This document shows, piece by piece, positions 21,691-30,875 of a DNA stretch of 64,000 nucleotides; the stretch's first letter is position 1; every line of letters begins with the position of its first letter. The position numbers were made by a program, and so were the translations under genes. The notes beneath the pieces were generated by a model that saw only the letters and a list, made by a program, of their open reading frames with translations, was not told where the DNA came from and ran no database searches. Source of the stretch: Adineta ricciae (Eukaryota > Rotifera > Eurotatoria > Adinetida > Adinetidae). Location: contig CAJNOJ010000147.1 of the NCBI GenBank assembly GCA_905250025.1, forward strand, positions 186,001 through 250,000, read 5' to 3'.

Positions 21691-22317
21691 ATTCTGCTAA
21701 AAAGATAGTATGGATACATATCAACTGTGATCGTTTTTCAATAAAAGAAATCGATGCAAACCTATCGAGTTATACGTAACTTGAGAAGGTACATGATGCG
21801 ATATGTTGACGACATTATTGCACAATATAGTCAAAAAACAAAAGTAATCTTATCGGAAGTGACGCAGGAATGAATAATAACGATTTCTGACTGTTAGAGA
21901 AAAAGAGAGAACGACTGAAGGTGGCGATATGAACGATCTTCGACCGTTCATTTATTTCTCAAATCCTGTTACAGATACAGAAAACGGTGCACATATATAT
22001 GAAGGAGAGACGAGACGAGAGAGAATACAGTGATGAGCGTGGAAGGTAACCCCACGTCGACTTAACACTGACGCAATTACTAATTTCTTTAATCATTTAC
22101 ACCTAACATTTGACATAGTATCCTATCGACAGTACTCATTAACTCAGCCACGAATGATCCGATGATTACAATCTTTTCTTGTGATACATAATAACATAGG
22201 ACACTGTACACATCTACAACACTTAAAGAGTATAAAAGAAAAGATTTTTCTTACATTGAACACTCTTTTATCGATATATTGTCATTATAATTACGTAAAA
22301 AAGAAGCGTTTTACGAA
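21691..22317. other. Spacer before copy B
   Basis: No coding signal. It contains purine-rich GAGA stretches (about 21895-22030) and ends where copy B starts to align with base 1 of the window. Probably holds the promoter of the CmcJ-type gene. Confidence 0.4.
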
Positions 22318-22452
22318 TCCAACAAATACCCTGTAGATATGTTGCTTTCTCTTTCGTTCTTCACGATATCTGAATGCATTACCTTTCGGCGGAAAGAAAA
22401 ACACAGTGGGTCGTTCGTAAATAACAAACTTATTCTCACTTGATGAGAAATT

Positions 22453-23811
22453 ATGGAAGGTATTGAAACCCCACAAATCGTTATCGTTGGCGGTAAGAAC
22501 ACAAACGGCTATTTCATATCTAGTGATTTCTATTTAGGTGGACCAGTTGGTCTATTCACTGGTGTTCAGATCAAAATTCTTATTCCAGACATTAAACTTG
22601 CTATCTATGAAAAACATACCGAATATCAGCGTAAACATGTACTTCGCTTAAACAAAGTGACAACATTTTTCGGTTTTCCACCTCATCCGTTATTAACGGA
22701 TATGATCAACAAGCTACCCTCCGTGGTTCGGACTTCGGTTCTAGAAGGTCAACTCTTAGATATAGCCAAACAACTAGAAATACCTATTCACTATCGACAT
22801 ATCACTAACCTTAGTGAATTTTCCAACGTACAAATGATTATCGGCGCTGATGGTTCTCATTCATTAGTACGTCAAATTGTTTTCGAAAATAAAATGAACT
22901 ACGAAAATGTCTTGAAATATGTTCTCGAAGTTAAATACGAAGTTTATGGTCAAGGCCAAAAGCTTGACTATGTTAAATATCAATATCGGACACAAAAACA
23001 AATGAAATATATCATTCAAGAACACATTGGTACGGAAAATGATAATCGTACACCGATTACCATTCACTTATTAATTGATCAACCAACGTACGAACAAATG
23101 AAGGAAGCAACGTATAAAAATCCCTTTTATCTACATACACACAAACATCGGATGCCAAATGATTTGCTTGACACAATTATGCTTTGGTTAAATGTGAAAA
23201 AGGAGTGTGCTAATGAGAAACGCGTGGAAAACTCAGAGAGAATCACGACAATCGCTCTAGCTTGTTACGCATCCGCGAATGTCGTTCACTACGATGAAGA
23301 TAAAGCACAACACATATGTCTAGTTGGTGATGCAGCGTTCGGCGTGCCATTCTTTCGTTCTTTAAACAACGGCATCATCTGTAGTAGAAAACTCGCCTCT
23401 TGTATTGAATTATTCTTTAAGTCGAATTCTACACAGACAAGCGGAGGAAGTTTGTTAAACAACATGACATATGAATGGACAAAATTAGTCAATCGAGTTC
23501 ATTCTCTAATAAATTTGAATCAGCCATTACAAGCATATAGTCAATTCGTTCAAACTCTCGCAGGAAAAGAGATCATCGTCGCACAAAATAAAGCGCATTT
23601 TCTTTTTGCAGCCGACATGATGAACAAAATAAATGGTGCAGTCCCATGGCAAGTCAACCGCTGGTCGGAAAAAGAAGTTGATCATTTCAAACGCAGCGAT
23701 GATGATTCGTCTGCAGAAATAGTTCACGAAGAACACGCCAGCGTCTTCGAAGTAGACGAGGAATATGATTTAGTACAAGAATTCGATCTTATACCAGCAA
23801 GCACATCTTAG
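22453..23811 (+). CDS. FAD-dependent class A monooxygenase-like protein, copy B
   Basis: Counterpart of the gene at 136, with the same 45-bp intron at 22493..22537 splitting the GxGxxG motif. The intron sequence has diverged (GTAAGAACAC...ATTTAG), still 45 bp and still stop-free. Motifs IGADGSHS and LVGDAAFG are intact. Amino-acid differences from copy A are scattered and mostly conservative, and the acidic C-terminus differs most. No disabling change. It shares the convergent layout with the coiled-coil gene downstream. Substrate unknown. Confidence 0.8.
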   Translation: MEGIETPQIVIVGGKNTNGYFISSDFYLGGPVGLFTGVQIKILIPDIKLAIYEKHTEYQRKHVLRLNKVTTFFGFPPHPLLTDMINKLPSVVRTSVLEGQLLDIAKQLEIPIHYRHITNLSEFSNVQMIIGADGSHSLVRQIVFENKMNYENVLKYVLEVKYEVYGQGQKLDYVKYQYRTQKQMKYIIQEHIGTENDNRTPITIHLLIDQPTYEQMKEATYKNPFYLHTHKHRMPNDLLDTIMLWLNVKKECANEKRVENSERITTIALACYASANVVHYDEDKAQHICLVGDAAFGVPFFRSLNNGIICSRKLASCIELFFKSNSTQTSGGSLLNNMTYEWTKLVNRVHSLINLNQPLQAYSQFVQTLAGKEIIVAQNKAHFLFAADMMNKINGAVPWQVNRWSEKEVDHFKRSDDDSSAEIVHEEHASVFEVDEEYDLVQEFDLIPASTS

Positions 23812-23883
23812 GACTTCAGATGTTATTTCAAATCTTTATTTATATTCAAGAATGAAATTTTTCTGAAATGAAATAAAAACGAC

Positions 23884-25113
23884 TCATTTTGAACAACGAG
23901 CATTATTAGCATCGAATGCGAAGTTGAGCATTGAGCCAATCAATACTTGTAGACCTGTTTTTGCTTGATTGACTTCTTGACTGGATAATTTGGCGATACC
24001 GAACGATGTCATGAATTGATTTTGTTGTAATTCATCGTAAACAGCATTCAATGGTTTGACGATCGAATCGAAATCGATCATTGTCATCATACCATTGAGA
24101 AAAGATCCGGCATTGTTCAATGCCAATCGTACTGTACTTGCAACACTCGAGAGTTTTTGATTGATGGATAAAATGATGTGTTGTTCATTCGGTAAGGAAA
24201 CTAAAGAGTTTTGTAATTGAGTTAATTGGTAATTTAAATTGTATAGTTGAGTACTGTAAATAACTAAATCATTTTGCATGGAATTTAAGTCATTCTTCAA
24301 TGATTGAACTCGACTTCGACTGTTTACCAATTCATTTCTTTTGTTTTCAACGTTTCGTCGAGCATTGTCAACTTGTTGAAAATTAATCACACTACAAACG
24401 GGCTTAACGACGTTATCAACGATAGCATTACCAACTGTATTTGCAGCTGATTCAATCGCACCACCGGCTTGATTGACTACCGAACCGATTGCATTGCCAG
24501 CTTGGTTAACTGCTGAGCTGATGGCGTTACCGGCATCATTAACCGCTGATTGAATGGAATTCCAAATATTACCGAGAAATCGTTTTCGTCGTCCGAATAA
24601 TCCTGAGCATTTTTGCGCTTCTTCAACTTCTTTTTCTGCGCGTTGTAGGGCATTTTGTGCGTCATTGACAGCATTTTCCGCTTGTCGAACAGATTGTTCA
24701 GCTGTACTAATTTGTGATTGTTTCGCTTGAATCTTTCCATTCACATCTTGAATTTGACCATTCATACGTGCAATTTCGTTTTCTTTTGCTTTGATTTCAT
24801 TCATAATACTTGCTAACTTCTGATCAACTTTAATACGAATATTATTACTCGCGAGAAGTGTCAAATCAAGACTTTTGACTAATTTCTCAACTTCGCAGTA
24901 GAACATGGATGTAATTGATGTAAGAGTAGGTTCATCCGTTGGTAAAGAATCGCCGTTGAGAGTTGATAATCGGCTGATAAGTGTTTGTTGTAATGTAGTG
25001 TAAACATTCTGAAATGGTGGAACAAGAGTCGTCGACATATCTGCTTGATACCAAATGTCATTGGCATGGCAAAGGTAAGCAGAAATGAATAATAAAGCAA
25101 GAGACAATTTCAT
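23884..25113 (-). CDS. Secreted coiled-coil protein with Gly/Ala zipper segment, copy B
   Basis: 409 aa, same length as copy A with no indels. Signal peptide MKLSLALLFISAYLCHAND, first coiled coil, RRKRFLG processing site, small-residue zipper and second coiled coil are all kept. Substitutions such as S-to-A in the signal peptide and R-to-Q in the coil are conservative. Equal length in both copies while neighbours have decayed suggests selection on the protein. Function not recognised. Confidence 0.75.
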   Translation of the reverse strand: MKLSLALLFISAYLCHANDIWYQADMSTTLVPPFQNVYTTLQQTLISRLSTLNGDSLPTDEPTLTSITSMFYCEVEKLVKSLDLTLLASNNIRIKVDQKLASIMNEIKAKENEIARMNGQIQDVNGKIQAKQSQISTAEQSVRQAENAVNDAQNALQRAEKEVEEAQKCSGLFGRRKRFLGNIWNSIQSAVNDAGNAISSAVNQAGNAIGSVVNQAGGAIESAANTVGNAIVDNVVKPVCSVINFQQVDNARRNVENKRNELVNSRSRVQSLKNDLNSMQNDLVIYSTQLYNLNYQLTQLQNSLVSLPNEQHIILSINQKLSSVASTVRLALNNAGSFLNGMMTMIDFDSIVKPLNAVYDELQQNQFMTSFGIAKLSSQEVNQAKTGLQVLIGSMLNFAFDANNARCSK

Positions 25114-25471
25114 TTTCCTAAAATAACTTTCGAGAATGAGTTTTGTACAAAAGGATTTCGAAATTTATGCATACTTGAAGTTTACGATCGATATAAACTG
25201 ATCGTTCGATTACAAAATCGAATGATAATAAAAGCCATCTTATGGGAATGTGAACAGCTGGATGAGAAAATCTTCCATCGCCTGCGCATATTGTTTTAGA
25301 AAAATAGACTCGTTCGCGTCCTTGAAACGATTTATCAATAATCGTTATTGCCTTACAGCGGATTATTCTCTTCAAACATCAACGCGTAGATTTAGAGATA
25401 CACAGTCTTACGAGAAAAGAACTTGGTACATTTCACTTTTTTTTTATTCTCTTTAAAAAATATCCTTAAGT

Positions 25472-26113
25472 TTATTCATCATCTTCGTTAACTTGTTTTA
25501 TAACTGATTTCATATGCACACCGTGCCTCAATATCGCCGTGCCTTGATTTTCACGTAGGATTTTTCCTTTCACGTTGACCTTTACTGATCTCTTTTGAGA
25601 AACTTCTCTCAATAAAAAAGTTCGGTGGAATGGACCAGGAATTGTATCAGCATTGATCACAAGTTCAACTTCGTAACTGATTCGACGATCTGAATGAGAA
25701 TTTTCGTATTTGTTCACAGTTAATTGTAAGCCACGAGCATCGTGATGATCAACAATCGATTCTAATTCGACTGGATTGTCACGAAAAGTGGTATGGAAGG
25801 CCATTGAGTAGATATGAGAAAGTTTTAAAATGCCGAAATATAAATCAAACGAACATTCATTCGCACAATTTTCTTCCCAATCGAATTCATCTAATGGAAA
25901 ATAATGAATGTGAACGTGAAGAGAATAAGTAATTGATGGCTGAACGTACTTCTAGATGGATGTTCTTCGTGATCGTCAGACGAGTCTGTTGTATCATTGG
26001 AGAATCGAACGCCTGGGAAAAGAGAAAGTCGGAGTGCTTGTCTTCTTTTCAGTTTATCTTATTGTCTTCTTACCACCGGTTCTTCGAGAACGAGTTGCAC
26101 TTTTATCTGCCAT
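25472..26113 (-). CDS. ADISSP/C20orf27-family protein, copy B
   Basis: Same three-exon model as copy A: 26074..26113, 25950..26012 and 25472..25890, again 522 coding bases (173 aa). The first intron (GTAAGAAG...TTCCCAG) carries an in-frame TAA after ACAATAAGA, so unspliced reading fails here and the spliced model is required. The protein keeps VRFSNDTTDSS, the GILKLSHIYS block and QGTAILRHGV. Function as for copy A. Confidence 0.7.
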
Positions 26114-26458
26114 TTGTTTAAAAAAAATTTAATTCGAATTTTGAACAGAAACGACGAGTGTAAAAGCCGATTGTTCGCAATTGACCAATCAATCACTTCT
26201 TAATGTCATAGATAGATGACAGTAGTGACGGGATGATTAAAACCCAGTGTATGAAAAACAGAAACATATGTCATTTAAATTTTCCATCCAAATAGAGATA
26301 AAACTATTCTCCATATCAAAATGAGCAAATTAGCAAAGTTGCATTGTGCTTTCAAACGTTCTCCTGATGGCACCGAATACGACATAACTTGAAACCTTAA
26401 ATAAAGTAAGCAAATCGATCTCTGTTCATTCTAGAATTGATTTTCATTCGACTTTTCA

Positions 26459-27715
26459 GTGGCGAATATTCGAATTATACTCAGAGAAATAGCCAAAAAA
26501 CTTCGAAACTTCAATCTATATCCATCGATTCCACCATCAACCGATGAATATCAACTTCGGACAGAACGTATTACAACAAGAGTTTTCATCATTCTCTTGA
26601 CGTTATCCTTATCCATCATTCTTCTCTACCATTCCCTAATTAAAATTACAAAAACAGATGTCCACAAAACACCCACATTGGAGAAATATGAGCGTTTCTA
26701 TTCACTCTATCCAAATACATTAACATGTCCATGTAAAAACATCCTCATTCCGTATGCTGAAATCGTTGAGATCAAATACAGTTTACATGAAGTCTGCTCG
26801 TCAGATTTGGTTAGTCTACGTTGGTTTCACTATCTTCGGGACCATCATGATGAAAGCCGAATTTATGAAAAAGACTTTCGTTCAACTGGCTCGTTCACAT
26901 TTCAAGCACTCGGCGGTTTATGTCAGTTAGCGAATCGAACCATCGCTGATGGTTACTCTCAGTTTTTGTTAAATCAGTATATAAGTGCAACAATCGCATC
27001 CAGAGTATTATTGGCATCAGAAGTAAAAATTTTAGTTGGACAATTTCTTTCGTTATCGACAAATAGTTTTCTTCGTTCGCTGAATATGATTCGTAGTACA
27101 AACTTTGTCGATGCCTTTTATTCTGAACGAAAGACCAATTACTTGCTTGAAATCCTGAAGATAGTCGGAATACATCTCTTTGAATCACCGGCTGCGTACG
27201 CAGATTGTCGCTGTGATTTATCTGTTAAATGCTCAGCTCCGAGCTCAATCTATGAAAACCATAACCAACCTCCAGTATTCACAATTCCTGGTCTTTATCG
27301 AGGTTGTTATATCATGGAAGCACTTCTCCAATCAAATCTAAAATGTTTTTACAATCAAACATGTGTACGCCAATTGCAATCACATATAAACTCAACAGTG
27401 GAATTCAGTCTTACTGTTCTTCATAACCAAAATAAGAGTAAATATCCTACCAATTCAACCATCGAGCAAATACTCACTGAACTAATGGTCGAAGAGTGGG
27501 AAGAATCCATCGACTATGAGAAGTACTACAAAGTATGTGAACCAGTTGAATGTAGTTATAGTTATCAAACAGGCAATGAGAAGGTCTATATTGTGACAGC
27601 ATCATTTGGACTCGCAGGTGGCTTAGTTAGCGTATTAAAGACTGGTGTACCGATCGTAATTCGATTCTTTCGAAAGAAAAATTCCGCTTCAACGGCACCT
27701 GTCGGTAAGGATTAA
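26459..27715 (+). CDS. Chimeric two-TM membrane protein (paralogue 1/2 fusion), copy B; ATG lost
   Basis: The first three quarters match paralogue 1 of copy A (4178); the last part, from about 27400-27460, matches paralogue 2 (ending RKKNSASTAPVGKD, then the paralogue 2-3 spacer). So an exchange between adjacent paralogues removed about 1.3 kb. The frame starts at GTG 26459 where copy A has ATG; the upstream frame stops at once. The base change makes TTTTCAG|TGG, a good splice acceptor, so an unseen upstream exon could supply the start; otherwise the gene is disabled. Topology and cysteines are intact in the rest. Confidence 0.6.
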   Translation: MANIRIILREIAKKLRNFNLYPSIPPSTDEYQLRTERITTRVFIILLTLSLSIILLYHSLIKITKTDVHKTPTLEKYERFYSLYPNTLTCPCKNILIPYAEIVEIKYSLHEVCSSDLVSLRWFHYLRDHHDESRIYEKDFRSTGSFTFQALGGLCQLANRTIADGYSQFLLNQYISATIASRVLLASEVKILVGQFLSLSTNSFLRSLNMIRSTNFVDAFYSERKTNYLLEILKIVGIHLFESPAAYADCRCDLSVKCSAPSSIYENHNQPPVFTIPGLYRGCYIMEALLQSNLKCFYNQTCVRQLQSHINSTVEFSLTVLHNQNKSKYPTNSTIEQILTELMVEEWEESIDYEKYYKVCEPVECSYSYQTGNEKVYIVTASFGLAGGLVSVLKTGVPIVIRFFRKKNSASTAPVGKD

Positions 27716-27739
27716 AGACTGTTAATTTCAAAGATAAAA

Positions 27740-29055
27740 ATGCGAGATTTGCCTTTAGAAGTCAATGTCAACGCAAGAAACGTTTCATTTTACCAGAATA
27801 TATACTTTTTTTTATAAAGAATTTCAATTTATTTCCGTCGATTCCACCATCAACGAATGAAAAGGATTTAGAATATGAGCGGCTATCAACGAGAATTTTT
27901 CTTATTCTATTGGTTTTTACCGTGGCTATTCTTTCCTTATATAATGTTCTACTCGTAACCATCACAATCGACAAACCACCGCATCCAACTCTTGAAGAGT
28001 ATGAAGATTTGTATTCAATTTATTCTAACAGTTTACTATGTCCATGTAAGAATATTTTAATTGATTATAGCAATATCCTCCATGTTGATTACACATTGCA
28101 TGAAGTGTGTTCTTCACACTTTATGAATCGAGGTTGGCTTGATTCAGTCCATACTTTTGGTTTTTTTCAGATGATGAATCGAGAAGATTTTCGTATATCA
28201 GGTCATTACCTATTCAAAGGTTTGAATGATTTATGTCAATTAGTTAATCGAACGATAGCGGAGAGCTACGCGCAGTTTCGCTTGAATCAGTATCTTAGTA
28301 CCACAGTCGTGTCAAGTGAACTATTCAAATCGCAAATGGAAACCTTAGTTGAACAGTTCCGATCAACAATAACAAATAATTTTCTTCATCTAATTCACAT
28401 GATCAGACAAACCACACATACAAACGCGTTCTACTCTGCTTTAATAACAAACTATGACCTCTATGCCAATTCTGTGAACTTACGCATTGCAACGAGAACA
28501 ACTGTTTACGATGAATGTCGATGTGATCTCTCATCTTCATGTAGTGTTGACTATCCAATCTATTATCCCAATACGAAGAACTTAACGTATTCCGTTCCTG
28601 GTCTCAAACGCGGATGTTATATACTTGATGCGCTTCTTCAATCGAATCTGGGATGTTTATATAATGCGACATGTCTGAAAGAATTAAAGTCACACTACAT
28701 GTTCATTTTTGATCGAGAAACTCCGATAAAACCTTTGAATCCATCGCTTTCAAGTAAATATGCTCCTAACTCAACTATTGAGCAAATCTTGAGAAAACTA
28801 ATGATCGAAGAATGGAATCTATTCATTAAATATGACAAATATTACAGCCAATGTCAACCTGTTGAATGCATTCATGGTTACCAAATAAAATATGGCTTAA
28901 TTCCTATCATAACACTATTAATCGGACTTGTCGGCGGACTAATTTCGGTATTAAAACTGGTAGTGCCAAGATTTGTAGCAGTACTACGATGGATTATAAC
29001 AAAATTGAAGAATAGAAGAATCCTCCCTGAAACTTCGCCTTCAAATGAACGATGA
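27740..29055 (+). pseudogene. Two-TM membrane protein, paralogue 3, copy B, frameshifted
   Basis: Aligns with 6770..8080. After the conserved ATG (27740) and about 30 codons, the T-run has eight T (27806-27813) against six in copy A, which shifts the frame to a TAA within two codons. The family frame then stays open from before NFNLFPSIPPST to the stop at 29055, including both membrane helices and all conserved cysteines, but without an ATG before the first helix. The C-terminus ends SNER against SNE in copy A. Loss appears recent; an assembly error in the homopolymer is possible. Confidence 0.65.
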
Positions 29056-29169
29056 CGAACGATGAATATATCTTTTATTTTATACATTCGCAAGCTACAA
29101 ACATTTCCGCTTGAATTATATGTGCTTGGATAAAGAAATCTTGCTTTGATAAGTATCGCTTATATATCC

Positions 29170-30030
29170 TCAAGAAACCGAAAGACAGTTTGGCGCCGTT
29201 GCACATGACCGGCATGTTCCGCCATATTCACTTGGCAGTTGATTTGAGTCGACATGTTGTAACAAATTCGTTGTTGTTTCGTTTCCTTTTTTCAAAATCA
29301 TTATTTTCCTTTTCGTTACCGGGTCAATAAAATGCTTAACTAAATTCCACAATGCAGGAAATACTGCCGGCGGATTAACAACAAACAGCTGTCCTAAACG
29401 TTCAGGATAATAATTATCATCGATATACAGACATTGTTTGCACGTATTCAATAACTTGCGTACATCCATTTTCATTCCGTGTAGGTCGTATATCCCTGCG
29501 ATGCTTTCGACATGTTGTCCGAGGTGTCGACTATGTTCACGAGCTAATCGGCAGCTGTATTCGAACCAATAGATATGACATTGAATCAACTCATCATGTG
29601 TGAAGTTGATCATGATGTCATCGACGTTTATGCGACCGGTTTGTTCGACGTATAATGGGCGTTGAGCTTTAGTATAACCATGGAAAGCACTGGGTATACA
29701 TTTTCGAAAATAATTCATTCGTTGTTGAACAGACGGATCGTCAAGGATAGAGTCGACTTGATTATCGATTCGCCATTGAATCATTTCGAGAAGAGATTTG
29801 TTTGTATTGGATACATTCCATTTTCGCGCACGAAGATGTCGATGTATTTCGTAGCGCCATTCATTTTCCTCTTCTTCTTCGTGAAATTTTTCTTTGCCTA
29901 GCAAGTTTCGCTTGTAGTCGAAATAAGTTTCATGACGAGACTTTAAATCATTGTAAACCGTTTGAAATTTTTTCTGTTCGTCAGAATTTAATAAATTGAT
30001 GTTAAACGAATAACTCGCCGACGTCGCCAT
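29170..30030 (-). CDS. CRAL-TRIO (Sec14-like) lipid-binding protein, copy B, intact
   Basis: 286 aa, single exon. The N-terminal CRAL-TRIO-N helical bundle (about residues 20-90, RHLRARKWNVSNTNKSLL) is followed by the lipid-binding domain (about 100-275) with PLYVEQTGRIN, GIYDLHGMKM, NYYPERLGQLFVVNPP, KRKIMILKKG and LPSEYGGTC. This is the usual size for cytosolic Sec14-like transfer proteins. The codon that is TAA in copy A is TTA here. Divergent from the PPxY gene at 30149. Ligand unknown (family members bind phosphoinositides, retinoids or tocopherol). Confidence 0.85.
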   Translation of the reverse strand: MATSASYSFNINLLNSDEQKKFQTVYNDLKSRHETYFDYKRNLLGKEKFHEEEEENEWRYEIHRHLRARKWNVSNTNKSLLEMIQWRIDNQVDSILDDPSVQQRMNYFRKCIPSAFHGYTKAQRPLYVEQTGRINVDDIMINFTHDELIQCHIYWFEYSCRLAREHSRHLGQHVESIAGIYDLHGMKMDVRKLLNTCKQCLYIDDNYYPERLGQLFVVNPPAVFPALWNLVKHFIDPVTKRKIMILKKGNETTTNLLQHVDSNQLPSEYGGTCRSCATAPNCLSVS

Positions 30031-30148
30031 ATCCAGTGCACGTGTTTATGCGTCTCATCGCCTCTTCACTGATGCACAACGTGTTTTTATTCCTCCAGTT
30101 AGGCTTGCACACTTTGATACATAATGATGATGCATTTATCGATATGAA
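30031..30148. promoter_or_regulatory. Divergent promoter region, copy B
   Basis: 118 bp between opposite start codons, same length as in copy A, with few differences. Likely a shared promoter for the CRAL-TRIO and PPxY genes. Confidence 0.45.
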
Positions 30149-30778
30149 ATGAACAAGAGTAGGCTTTGCGTGTTCGTCATCATCGTCTTTTTGTATGTTT
30201 GCACATTGATACTGTTCACATGGGGTATCACTGAACGACGCAAATGGGAAAATATGAAAGAGTATCAATGTTATGTTACAACAGTGAATATAAAACAACG
30301 GCAAGGAACGATTTATTACCATTGGAATGTCACAACTATGGAGAAAAATGAAAGATTCGACGATATTCACATCACTTCTGTTATAATACCAGGGAATCAA
30401 TCAGCTGAATTGAATTTGAATCAATTTAAAGTATGAAAATCGATCTTTGCTGTTCTTTTAAAGAAGTTCAACAATTTTCAGGTCAATAAAACGTATTCGT
30501 GCTATAATGTTCAATCGTCTTGGCAATGGAATAAACCATCCAATCCCAAAAGGCATCGTTTATTATTCTTAGCTGCAAATCTTCTAGTTTTTCCTGGGAT
30601 ATGCTTACAAATATTCGGACGTTGTTTCTATCAGAAAGGAATCGCTACACATCCGCGGTATCTGACAACGATATTACCTGATTACAGCGTAGAACTATCG
30701 ATAGTATTCGCTGAAACATCACCTCCTACTTACGAAGAAGCAATGCGAGAACGAATTACAAGATCGGCAGTAGTTTAG
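30149..30778 (+). CDS. Two-TM protein with PPxY tail, copy B, intact
   Basis: Two exons, 30149..30430 and 30482..30778, with a 51-bp intron (GTATG...TTTTCAG, phase 0), giving 192 aa. First membrane helix at residues about 6-27 (VFVIIVFLYVCTLILFTW), then a loop of about 100 aa with two cysteines and N-glycosylation sites (WNVTT, NQSAE, NKTYS). The second helix is LLFLAANLLVFPGICLQIF. The cytoplasmic tail carries PPTYEEAMRER, a PPxY motif of the kind that recruits WW-domain (Nedd4-type) ubiquitin ligases. No named family recognised. Copy A is frameshifted. Confidence 0.65.
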
Positions 30779-30875
30779 TCAAATTAGTGAATATTCATTG
30801 TTACCATCACCATGCTATTCGTTGAGGAAAGATAGCATAGACAAACGTGTTGAAGAGAAAAACAAATAAAGAAAG

